A stretch of 54,710 nucleotides of DNA from Polyangium sp. 15x6 (GTDB lineage: Bacteria > Myxococcota_A > Polyangia > Polyangiales > Polyangiaceae). The stretch lies in NCBI RefSeq assembly GCF_029960785.1, contig NZ_JASBQE010000082.1, positions 1-54,710 of the forward strand, given 5' to 3'. Each line of letters opens with the position of its first letter. The stretch's first letter is position 1. Shown here in pieces: positions 26,571 through 33,502 of this stretch. Made by a program: the position numbers and the translations under genes. The notes under the pieces were generated by a model that did not search any database, was not told the origin of the DNA, and was given only the letters and a program-made list of their open reading frames with translations.

Positions 26571-28885
26571 CGTCCTGCCTCCTCCTCGCCCTTCGCCGCC
26601 TCCAGATGAAATCGTACCGTCCCGAGGATCTGACGCGGCGGCGCCGCCGCGAAATGCGGATGCGAGAGCCGCGAGGCCGGCGCGTCGGGCAAGCTGAAAT
26701 TCGACGGGTGATTGAACTCGGCCGCGCGGTTGCGGCGATCGAGCACGTTCGTCGCCTCGATTCCCACCTCGACGAAGCGATACCGGAGGCGCGCCGCGAT
26801 ATCGACCGTGAAGATGTCGTGGCCGAACTGCTCGAGCGGCAAGGGTCGCGGCGCCACGTACGTCGTCCCGAGCGCGCCCGTGGCGCGGAGGCGCACGCCC
26901 CCGACCTCGATGTCCTTGCGGACCGAGGTGTCGAGCCGCGCCACCCAGCGGGGGATGTACGGGAGCCGCTTGCCGCTCGTGAATGCATACCACGGCGCGC
27001 CCGCCTCGGGCAGGTAGGCCTCGGCGTACGTCAAGCTCCCCTGCGTGTCGATGCCCGCGCGTGAAGTGAGCCTCCCCGAGATTGACGCGCCAAACCGATT
27101 CGACGTCCCCACGAGGACATTACGCCCGCGCGCCGCGTCGAACACGAGATCCCGATCCACCCGCGTGAAATACGCGAGCGCTCGCGCGGAGACGTCGAGC
27201 GTCCTCCCCTCGGATCGCTCGAAGACAACGCCCGTCTCGAATGCGTGGACCCGGGCAAACGGCGCGCTCTCGCCGTCCGAGAGCGCCTGCGCGTCGCTCG
27301 ATCGTGATCCCGCGCCGTAACTCGTCATCCACGCGAGCCCCTTCGCGACGCCGATCTCCACCGAAGCGCGGGGCCCGAGCGTGAGCCCGAAGGCCTCGAT
27401 GGTATCCGACGGCTCCCGCGGACCGCTGCGATCCTTCTCGGGCTTGTTCCGATCCTCGACCGCGAAGCCGAACGTATCGACCCGGATCCCGCCGCGGAGC
27501 GTGAGCCACGACGCGGGCCGGAGCTTGCCCGCCGCGTATCCCGCGATGTTCGTGAGCGCGAGGCCGCTCTCGAAATCCACGCGATAGGGCACGCCGCCCA
27601 CCCGCCGGAGCCTCCGCTGCAGGGTGTCGCCCCGATCGTGTCGCGCGAAATAACCGAGCTCCAGCGATTGCCGGTGTCCCCATGCGTCCACGGCCCGCGT
27701 AAAACTCCCCCGCGCGCCGAACGTCGTCGCATCGTAGATCTGCTCGACCCCGTCCCCGCGCTGCGGCTCGCCCGAGGGGCGCACGTCCGTGACGAACCCC
27801 GTGAAATTCTCGCGGAGCCGCGTCTTTCGGATCGTGGCGAAGACCTGGTGTGTATGCTCCTCGCGCGTGCCCTTGTGCTCGAATCGGAGGGACGCGTCGA
27901 GCCGCGCGACGGCGCCGCCCTGGTTCGGATCGTAGGTGCAGAAGAACTGGCTGTCGTGGTCCTCGGGGCAATCGAGCCTGCGCGCCTCGAAATCGTCCTG
28001 ACGCACCACACCCGCGCCGTCGAAGCGCGTGGTGTACGCCGAGACGAGCGCGACGAGCCGGCTCGCCGCGCCGAAGCGGTGCTCGTATTGCGCCATCGAG
28101 CGGGCCGCGGTGCTCGCCCGGCTCCGACCGAACCCGTCGCTGTCGGTCACGGAGAGGCCGACGAACGTACCGCGCGGCGTGCCCCCGGGGCCCCACAAAA
28201 GGAGGAGGCGCTTCGTGTCGAACGAGCCGTACCCCGCCTGCGCAACGATTCCCCGCTCCGCGAGCCCAAGCGTGTATTCGACCGATCCCGCGACCGCGAA
28301 ATCCCCCTGGCGCGGGTCGAAGGGTCCCTCCACCACGCGTAGCTCCTCCACGAGCTCCGGGATCACGAAATGCGTGTCGGCGTATCCGTGACCGTGCGCG
28401 TTCGACGGCTCGTTCAGCGGGATGCCGCCCACGGACATCTCGAGGTCTTGCCCCTCGGCCGCGCTGAAGCCCCGCAGGAAGATGGCCGACGGGTGCCCTT
28501 CGCCGCCGTGGTTTTGCAGGAGAAACCCGGGCGCGAGCGTCAGCAATTGCTCGGCCGAGCGCCGCGGCACGTCGGCGAGCTGTCCCACGCGGACGCGGTG
28601 ATCCCCGGCCGCGCTGGGCGGCGGCGGTCGTGACGAACCGCGCACGACCACCTCGCCGCGCGGCTCCTCGGACTCGTCTGGTTCGTTCGTCGCGGGCGAC
28701 ACCGGCTTTTTCGGCTCGTGGATGGGCCCGTTCGAGGTCGCATCCTCGCGCGGCGGCGAGGGTTCGTCCGCGGACGCGAGCCCCGGCGCGCAGGCGAGCA
28801 CCAACGGCATGAGCGGGCGCGCGCAGCACCTCGCGACACGAGCCCACGTCGAGGCCTGTCCTTTCCCAGACGAACCGAGGTTCAC
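26567..28885 (-). CDS. TonB-dependent outer-membrane receptor, predicted metal uptake
   Basis: 772 residues from a GTG at 28885. After a signal peptide (PLMPLVLACAPGLASA) and a Pro/Glu linker comes the plug (about 80-200: VVVRGSSRPPPPSAAGDHRV, FLRGFSAAEGQDLEMSVGGIPLNEPSNAHGHGYADTHF) and a 22-strand-type barrel ending in ILGTVRFHLEA. The plug carries a His cluster (HGHGYADTH), and an extracellular-type loop has CPEDHDSQFFCTYD with two Cys; both suit a metal or metal-complex ligand. It heads an operon with two His-bearing lipoproteins and is divergent from the AztD-like gene across a 71-bp gap that contains GTTGCAAC. I infer zinc, by its neighbours. Confidence 0.88.
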   Translation of the reverse strand: MNLGSSGKGQASTWARVARCCARPLMPLVLACAPGLASADEPSPPREDATSNGPIHEPKKPVSPATNEPDESEEPRGEVVVRGSSRPPPPSAAGDHRVRVGQLADVPRRSAEQLLTLAPGFLLQNHGGEGHPSAIFLRGFSAAEGQDLEMSVGGIPLNEPSNAHGHGYADTHFVIPELVEELRVVEGPFDPRQGDFAVAGSVEYTLGLAERGIVAQAGYGSFDTKRLLLLWGPGGTPRGTFVGLSVTDSDGFGRSRASTAARSMAQYEHRFGAASRLVALVSAYTTRFDGAGVVRQDDFEARRLDCPEDHDSQFFCTYDPNQGGAVARLDASLRFEHKGTREEHTHQVFATIRKTRLRENFTGFVTDVRPSGEPQRGDGVEQIYDATTFGARGSFTRAVDAWGHRQSLELGYFARHDRGDTLQRRLRRVGGVPYRVDFESGLALTNIAGYAAGKLRPASWLTLRGGIRVDTFGFAVEDRNKPEKDRSGPREPSDTIEAFGLTLGPRASVEIGVAKGLAWMTSYGAGSRSSDAQALSDGESAPFARVHAFETGVVFERSEGRTLDVSARALAYFTRVDRDLVFDAARGRNVLVGTSNRFGASISGRLTSRAGIDTQGSLTYAEAYLPEAGAPWYAFTSGKRLPYIPRWVARLDTSVRKDIEVGGVRLRATGALGTTYVAPRPLPLEQFGHDIFTVDIAARLRYRFVEVGIEATNVLDRRNRAAEFNHPSNFSLPDAPASRLSHPHFAAAPPRQILGTVRFHLEAAKGEEEAGR

Positions 28886-28919
28886 GGTGGATGGCTCCGT
28901 GTACTTCTAAAGCATCTAA

Positions 28920-28927
28920 GTTGCAAC
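28920..28927. promoter_or_regulatory. GTTGCAAC operator candidate, site 1
   Basis: Perfect 8-bp palindrome in an AT-rich island in the 71-bp gap between the divergent TonB-receptor and AztD-like genes, 35 bp from the first and 30 bp from the second start. The same octamer occurs upstream of three other transcription units of the locus. Confidence 0.6.
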
Positions 28928-28956
28928 AACAATCTGTACGTGATAAGAGCGAGTGG

Positions 28957-30249
28957 ATGCTCGACCGGTTTTGTCACGTGAAACGTGCTGGTTTGTCGCG
29001 CCTCGGGTTCGTCCTCGCCGCGCTCGCGGGGGCGGCGTGTGGCCCCGACGGCGATGTCGCGGGGCCCGCAACGGACCTCGAGACGCGCCACCCCTCTTGG
29101 CGTCGCGCGCGGGTGGCCGTCGCGGATGGCGTTTCGGGCGCGGTCTCGATCTTCGACGTCGAAGAGGACGCGTGGATCGCCACGCTCCCAGGGGACGGCC
29201 CTGTATCGATGCACGCGACGGAGTCCGGCGATTTCGCGGTGCTGCTCTCCTCCGGGCGCGGCGAAGGGCATTTTTTGCGCGCGGGTGTGTCCGTCGCGCC
29301 GCACGACGACCACCTCCACATCTACAAATTCGAGACGGCCCTGCACGAGCTCACCATCGAGGGCGCGGCGCCGGGGGCCACCCTCTCCAGCGCGGGCCAA
29401 GTCGCGCTCTTCTTCGAGGGATCGGCGGCGGACGGGGCCCCCGCGCAAGCCGCCGTGGTCTCGGAGGAGGCGCTCCGGATTCGCGGCGAGACGCCGGTGC
29501 CGAAGTGGTTCGTCGCGGAGGCACCTCATCGCGGATCGGCGGCTGCCGTGGAAGGAGGTGTCCTCATGACGCGCCCCTTGCCGGGCGACCCGGAAGGGCG
29601 AGCCGAGGGCGTCTCATTCGTGAACGAGAGCGGCAGCGCTGAGGTGATCATGCCGAGCTGCCCCGCGCTTTCAGGGGCGGCTCCCGTCGAAGGTCTCGTC
29701 GCCTTCGCATGCGAGGACGGAGTGCTCGTCGTGGAGCCGTCCGAGGACGGCGGGAGCATGATCGGCGCCAAGTGGCCTTATCCCGGAGACGGCCCTGCGC
29801 GCACGTTGGTGGGGCATGGCCCGCGCGGCTTCGTCGTCGGCGATCTCGGCCCCGCGGCATTGTTTCGATTCGAGGCAGGCACGGGAGCCTCGGCGCGCTT
29901 CGACGTGGGCGCGGAGACGTGCCTCTTCGGGATCGAGCCGCGCGGCGAGGCGCTCTTCGCCTTGACGAGCGACGGCGCCCTTCGGCGGATCGAGCTCGCG
30001 ACGGGCGCGATCACATCACTCGGCGGCATCGTTCCGCCCTTCGCCTGCGAGGGACAGGGGCCGAGGCACGGGCTCGCGCTCACGCCCGATCGCGCATTCG
30101 TGACGGCGCCGGGCTCGGGTGAGGTCCTGGAGATCGACGCCGATCCGCTCGTGATGGTCGAGCGGCACGTCCTCGGAGGCGCGCCGAGCGGGATCGTGGT
30201 GCTCGGGCTCGACACGAGGAACATCGACCTCGCGCCCGGCGCGCACTGA
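28957..30249 (+). CDS. AztD-like periplasmic metallochaperone (beta-propeller)
   Basis: About 430 residues with a lipoprotein-type signal (LSRLGFVLAALAGAACGPDG). The fold is a repeated beta-propeller (ARVAVADGVSGAVSIFDVEED ... VAFACEDGVLVVEP ... ALTSDGALRRIELATG ... AFVTAPGSGEVLEIDAD). The segment APHDDHLHIYKFE, followed by QVALFFEG, AVVSEEAL and APHRGSAAAVEGG, follows the order of features in AztD, the zinc-binding protein that loads the ABC solute-binding protein AztC; the Asp-Asp-His-x-His loop would be the metal site. The ATG at 28957 is chosen because the upstream ATG at 28891 would place the operator inside the gene; GTG at 28978 is also possible. No ABC transporter is encoded in the window. 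Confidence 0.8.
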   Translation: MLDRFCHVKRAGLSRLGFVLAALAGAACGPDGDVAGPATDLETRHPSWRRARVAVADGVSGAVSIFDVEEDAWIATLPGDGPVSMHATESGDFAVLLSSGRGEGHFLRAGVSVAPHDDHLHIYKFETALHELTIEGAAPGATLSSAGQVALFFEGSAADGAPAQAAVVSEEALRIRGETPVPKWFVAEAPHRGSAAAVEGGVLMTRPLPGDPEGRAEGVSFVNESGSAEVIMPSCPALSGAAPVEGLVAFACEDGVLVVEPSEDGGSMIGAKWPYPGDGPARTLVGHGPRGFVVGDLGPAALFRFEAGTGASARFDVGAETCLFGIEPRGEALFALTSDGALRRIELATGAITSLGGIVPPFACEGQGPRHGLALTPDRAFVTAPGSGEVLEIDADPLVMVERHVLGGAPSGIVVLGLDTRNIDLAPGAH

Positions 30250-30256
30250 GGATCGC

Positions 30257-30832
30257 TCAGTGGCAATGGTCCACGTGGCAATCCATCGAGCAGCAATCCT
30301 CGGGCTTCTGGCAAGGCCCGCCCGCGGGTGAGCAGGCGCTCGGATCACGGCAGAAGCCGAGGGGCCCGAGCGCCGCGTCGAACGGCTCGCACGTCTCGCC
30401 CTGGGCGCACTCGGCGCTCGCGCAGCAGAACTTCTTGCACGTGCCGTTGCAATGCAACGTCGGCGCGCAGAAAGGGCCGCTTCCATTGTTACACGCCTCG
30501 CCCTCCTTGGCCTCGTTCGGGGGTGGGTAACAATAGAATCCGTGCTTCCCCTGCTTCTCCCCGAAGTCGCAGGCTTCGCCCGCGCCCTCGCACCCCGCGT
30601 TCGTCAACGGATTGCACGTCGCGGTGCCCGTGAAGCACGCAGGCGTGACGCCTCCGCCACCTTCGCCGCCTGCTCCGCCTGTTCCGCCTGTCCCGCCCTG
30701 GCCACCGGCGCCGCCCTGGCCGCCTGTCCCGCCCTGGCCGCCGGCGCCGCCCTGGCCATTGCTTCCACCGTCCCCGCAGCCGAAGGCACCGATCACGAGG
30801 GACGCGATCAGCATCCACCTGAGACTTCGCAT
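30257..30832 (-). CDS. Cys-rich lipoprotein with Gly-rich tether
   Basis: 191 residues, MRSLRWMLIASLVIGAFGCGDGG, lipobox FGC. A Gly/Gln/Thr tether of about 40 residues (GGQGGTGGQGGAGG) leads to a domain with about 20 cysteines (CNPLTNAGCEGAGEACDFG, CNGTCKKFCCASAECAQGETC, CCSMDCHVDHCH), resembling Dickkopf/EGF-like myxobacterial Cys-rich domains. The C-terminus CHVDHCH could bind metal. It converges with the AztD-like gene (7-bp gap) and its own upstream region has GTTGCAAC about 116 bp before the start, which ties it to the locus. Role unknown. Confidence 0.8.
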   Translation of the reverse strand: MRSLRWMLIASLVIGAFGCGDGGSNGQGGAGGQGGTGGQGGAGGQGGTGGTGGAGGEGGGGVTPACFTGTATCNPLTNAGCEGAGEACDFGEKQGKHGFYCYPPPNEAKEGEACNNGSGPFCAPTLHCNGTCKKFCCASAECAQGETCEPFDAALGPLGFCRDPSACSPAGGPCQKPEDCCSMDCHVDHCH

Positions 30833-30947
30833 GACACTCCTTTGGAAAGAAAAAGGGCGCGAACGTCACCAACGCTGGCAGAGAGGGCCGGGCGTGGAGG
30901 AGGGAGACGTCCGCGTCCGGGGCAGACCCTAGCAGGCAACGATTGCA

Positions 30948-30955
30948 GTTGCAAC
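30948..30955. promoter_or_regulatory. GTTGCAAC operator candidate, site 2
   Basis: The octamer lies in the context GATTGCAGTTGCAACAAAG in the gap before the Cys-rich lipoprotein gene. A second TTGCA half-like element directly precedes it. Confidence 0.5.
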
Positions 30956-31026
30956 AAAGATACGGTTTGTGGACCGAGGCCTGTTCCGATCTACGAGATA
31001 CAGGTCCTCGGCGGGAGCGAGCGCGG

Positions 31027-31722
31027 TCACGAGCCCTTGTCGTAGGTCGTCGCGACGAGCACGACGCGGGTGAGGCCGAACGCCTGGATCGGCGGTGATC
31101 GATGCACCGCCGCCCGTTCATTGCCCGGATAACGCTCCCCTTTGAGGATCACGACGTCGCCGGCGTTTGCCCGTCGAATCTTGCCGGCATCACGCACGAT
31201 CCGCCGATTGGCCTCCGCGGGGGAAGGCGGCGCGAGGTCGAGCTCCTCGCGGCAGACGGCGTCCTCCGGCAACCACTCCGTCCCGGGGCCGAGGTACGTG
31301 GTGACGAGGCGGAGGCGCACGTAGTCCACGTGGAACTTGCGGCATTGATCGTTGCGTATCGCTCCGAAAAACACCTGGATGCGCGGCACGCCGGCGAGAG
31401 CCGCGAAGAGCTGGAGCAGGCGCCCGACATCCGCGCGGAGCGGGCTCGCTGCGTCGGCGGGGTCGAACAGCCGGCCCTCCTTTATCTCTGCGGCGTCGAA
31501 GATCCCCTCGAAGTCGTCCTTGCGGCTGGCCCGCGCCGCGATCTCGGGGCCGAGGTCCGGCGGGAGCAGGCGCGCCCAGATCGCGACGTTCACGGAGGGC
31601 TCGTGGATGGAGGCGAGGACGTCGGGATCGCCGCCGATGCGGAACGAGCCATCCTCGGGGGCCACGGGGCGCGAAGAGAAAGGGAGAGAAGCGTGCTGGA
31701 GCATGGGATGTCCTCCATTCAC
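31027..31722 (-). CDS. DUF1826 domain-containing protein
   Basis: 231 residues, cytosolic. The segments CRKFHVDYVRLRLVTTYLGPGTEWLPEDAV and AAVHRSPPIQAFGLTRVVLVATTY match the DUF1826 pattern: His/Asp in FHVD, GPGTEW, and a later His-Arg-Ser-Pro-Pro, an arrangement resembling iron/2-oxoglutarate oxygenase cupins though no activity is established. DUF1826 genes recur in other bacteria near Zur-regulated COG0523 metallochaperones, so its presence supports a zinc theme. Its start overlaps the stop of the upstream gene by four bases (31719-31722). Confidence 0.82.
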   Translation of the reverse strand: MNGGHPMLQHASLPFSSRPVAPEDGSFRIGGDPDVLASIHEPSVNVAIWARLLPPDLGPEIAARASRKDDFEGIFDAAEIKEGRLFDPADAASPLRADVGRLLQLFAALAGVPRIQVFFGAIRNDQCRKFHVDYVRLRLVTTYLGPGTEWLPEDAVCREELDLAPPSPAEANRRIVRDAGKIRRANAGDVVILKGERYPGNERAAVHRSPPIQAFGLTRVVLVATTYDKGS

Positions 31723-32174
31723 GAGCGCACCGGCAGGATCGGCGCCCAGACGAGCTTCGCGAGCATCTCGTCACTCACGAGCACCCCGCGGTCCGAAAAA
31801 ACGAGCACGTTGCGCGGCTCGCCTTCGTGGTCCTCGGCGACGAAGAGGATCCCGCGCCCCTCTCCGTTGTATCCGAGCTGCACGATCGCGTTCTTCAGCC
31901 AGCGCCCGCCGCCGTCGAGCGCGAGGTCGTGTGGGAGCGTGTAGAAGCCCTCCGAAGGCAAACGTTTCAGCGACTCGGCCCAGCTCACGGAGCGGAGCAC
32001 GTAGGTGGGTTTGCCCCAGAACCAGCGATTCCGGCGGTTCTGGCCGGGGCGAACCACGAAGGCGACGCCGTCCTCGACGCCGACGTACACGAGGACGCCG
32101 GCGGGGATCGCCTCCTCCTGGCCAGGGTAGGGCTTCGTGGTCCGGTAGAGGCCGGGCTCCGGCTGCTTGATCAT
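31719..32174 (-). CDS. Hypothetical protein, first gene of DUF1826 operon
   Basis: 151 residues, MIKQPEPGLYRTTKPYPGQEEAIPAG, no signal peptide, beta-rich (VLVYVGVEDGVAFVVRPGQNRRNRWFWGKPTYVL). It is translationally coupled to the DUF1826 gene and divergent from the gene at 32226 across a 51-bp gap containing GTTGCAAC, so it belongs to the same regulon. No known domain recognised. Confidence 0.78.
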   Translation of the reverse strand: MIKQPEPGLYRTTKPYPGQEEAIPAGVLVYVGVEDGVAFVVRPGQNRRNRWFWGKPTYVLRSVSWAESLKRLPSEGFYTLPHDLALDGGGRWLKNAIVQLGYNGEGRGILFVAEDHEGEPRNVLVFSDRGVLVSDEMLAKLVWAPILPVRS

Positions 32175-32205
32175 GGTGGGCGCTTCTATATTGCAAACGC
32201 ATCAC

Positions 32206-32215
32206 AGTTGCAACT
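32206..32215. promoter_or_regulatory. AGTTGCAACT operator candidate, site 3
   Basis: Ten-bp perfect palindrome in the 51-bp gap between two divergent genes, 32 bp from one start and 11 bp from the other. A separate TTGCAA at 32191-32196 lies one and a half helical turns away. Confidence 0.6.
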
Positions 32216-32225
32216 ATAGTTCGAC

Positions 32226-32672
32226 ATGGACTGCAACACGCAACACGAGCACGAGGAGCTCTGCCGTCACGCGGTGCGCCACCTCCACGAGGCAGGCTTC
32301 TCCCCGATCGCCGGCGGGCCGGCAGGAGGGCTCTACATGCGGCGTATCGCCGTGGACTCGACGCTCACCCTCGCGTACGAGCCGTCCGCGGGCCTCCTCA
32401 GGCTCTCGGTGACGTTCGTCCGCGGCGCGGCGACACGAGGGATCTTCCGGGGCGGGCGCGCCGAGCTCCGGATCTTCGCCACGTCCTCGCTCCTCGGCCT
32501 GCTCTGCTGGATCACGTCGTCACACGACGATCTCTCGGCGTTCGAGGCGGACGCGTGGCTCGAGCAGATCCTCTCGCTCTGCCCGGCGACGTACGTGGTG
32601 CTCGAATCCAGGAGCGGCGAGGAGGTCCTCGCGCTCGTCATGCCCCAGGAGGCCAGCGCGATGCTGCAATGA
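32226..32672 (+). CDS. Hypothetical small protein of the metal locus
   Basis: 148 residues, MDCNTQHEHEELCRHAVRHLHEAGF. The first 22 residues hold two Cys and five His, a possible metal site, with no signal peptide. The rest is a small alpha/beta domain (LTLAYEPSAGLLRLSVTFVRG, TYVVLESRSGEEVLALVMP). Transcription starts from a gap with the shared palindrome. It converges with the MerC-like gene, with 12 bp between stops. Function unknown. Confidence 0.72.
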   Translation: MDCNTQHEHEELCRHAVRHLHEAGFSPIAGGPAGGLYMRRIAVDSTLTLAYEPSAGLLRLSVTFVRGAATRGIFRGGRAELRIFATSSLLGLLCWITSSHDDLSAFEADAWLEQILSLCPATYVVLESRSGEEVLALVMPQEASAMLQ

Positions 32673-32684
32673 AGAGGCGTGCGC

Positions 32685-33221
32685 TCAGGCGGCTTGCTTC
32701 GCCGGGCGCGCCGGGCTCGGCAAGGCTCGATGCTGCCAGATGGACGCCGCCACGAGGACCACGATCGACGCCCAGGCGAGGGCTTCGATCTCGCCGAGGA
32801 GGTGGCTCGCGACGAGGCCGATGGAACCGGCGAGCGAGAGCGCGAGCGGGCCTTTGCGGCGTGATCGCACATAACGACGGACGCTCACCACGAGCGTCAC
32901 CGCGACCGCGACGACGAGCAGGACGTGGTGCTGCGCCTCGGTGACCACGAAGCCAACGCCGAGGGCGGAGAGCGCCTGCGCCCAAGCGCCGAGGCACGTG
33001 GGGCAGACGGCGCAGGCGAGGACCGGGAGCACCACGCTCAGCAAGGACGAGCGGCCGGGCGTGGCCTTCCCAGCGGGCCGAGAATGATGGCGGTGGTGCG
33101 CGCAGCAGGCCTCATGGGAGTCCTCGGCGTGCGCTCGATGCTCGAGGCGGGTGGGCTCGGCGCATCCGGTCTGCGTGGTGTCCAAGGGAAGGCTCGCACG
33201 TACGTTCATGAGGACCATCAT
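32685..33221 (-). CDS. MerC-like membrane protein with His/Cys-rich N-terminus
   Basis: About 178 residues. A cytoplasmic N-terminal stretch rich in metal ligands (HRAHAEDSHEACCAHHRHH) precedes four predicted membrane helices. The first holds VLACAVCPTCLGAWAQALSALG, the Cys-x-x-Cys pair placed as in MerC-family transporters; the others are HVLLVVAVAVTLVVSV, LALSLAGSIGLVASHLL and LAWASIVVLVAASIW. In this setting zinc or another soft metal is more likely than mercury, as no mer genes are near. The start is set at or near 33221 (MMVLMNVRAS, alternative 33209) because the longer frame from 33275 would include the operator palindrome at 33237-33248. Confidence 0.75.
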   Translation of the reverse strand: MMVLMNVRASLPLDTTQTGCAEPTRLEHRAHAEDSHEACCAHHRHHSRPAGKATPGRSSLLSVVLPVLACAVCPTCLGAWAQALSALGVGFVVTEAQHHVLLVVAVAVTLVVSVRRYVRSRRKGPLALSLAGSIGLVASHLLGEIEALAWASIVVLVAASIWQHRALPSPARPAKQAA

Positions 33222-33229
33222 GAACGTAC
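33200..33229. promoter_or_regulatory. 12-bp perfect inverted repeat over the MerC-like start codons
   Basis: GTACGTTCATGA and TCATGAACGTAC pair perfectly around GGACCA and cover the candidate ATG codons at 33209-33221. As RNA it would form a stable hairpin at the start site; as DNA it is a plausible operator distinct from GTTGCAAC. Confidence 0.5.
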
Positions 33230-33236
33230 ATGTCTT

Positions 33237-33248
33237 CTGTTGCAACAG
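33237..33248. promoter_or_regulatory. CTGTTGCAACAG operator candidate, site 4
   Basis: Twelve-bp perfect palindrome 16-28 bp upstream of the MerC-like gene, extending the shared GTTGCAAC core. Confidence 0.6.
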
Positions 33249-33275
33249 CGCTGTAGCTGCTACACCTTTCTCCAC

Positions 33276-33502
33276 GAGCGCACAGAGATTGCAAAGACGC
33301 CGACAGCGACGAGCGCGCCCCGGATCCGCGTTCCGCCATTCGACGCACCTCTGAACATCCGCGCCCTTGCGTCACGCGCCATGAGAACCTCCATGCGTGC
33401 GCATGTTGCCATGGTTGGGCGGAACATTGGAATGCGCGCCTCCCGAGGGCGCCCATCTTGCCTCCTCCCCTCGCCCGGGCCCTGCCCGGGAAGGAGGTTT
33501 CC
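33276..33502. other. Intergenic region between MerC-like and VWA genes
   Basis: About 225 bp with no protein-like frame. Near its 3' end CCCGGGC-CCT-GCCCGGG (33474-33490) forms a 7-bp stem touching the AAGGAGG ribosome site of the VWA gene, so it could restrict translation start. Confidence 0.4.

Noticed and set aside
28891-28956. ATG at 28891 as start of the AztD-like gene
   Set aside because: It would place the shared operator palindrome inside the coding region and give a non-signal N-terminus; the start at 28957 leads straight into the signal peptide.
30443-30457. Palindrome CGTTGCAATGCAACG resembling the GTTGCAAC sites
   Set aside because: It is inside the coding part of the Cys-rich lipoprotein (codons for Thr-Leu-His-Cys-Asn-Gly) and is accounted for by coding; not counted as an operator.
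32685-33275. Mercury-resistance operon
   Set aside because: Only a MerC-like protein is present; no merA, merT, merP or merR-like gene is nearby, and the neighbours point to zinc.
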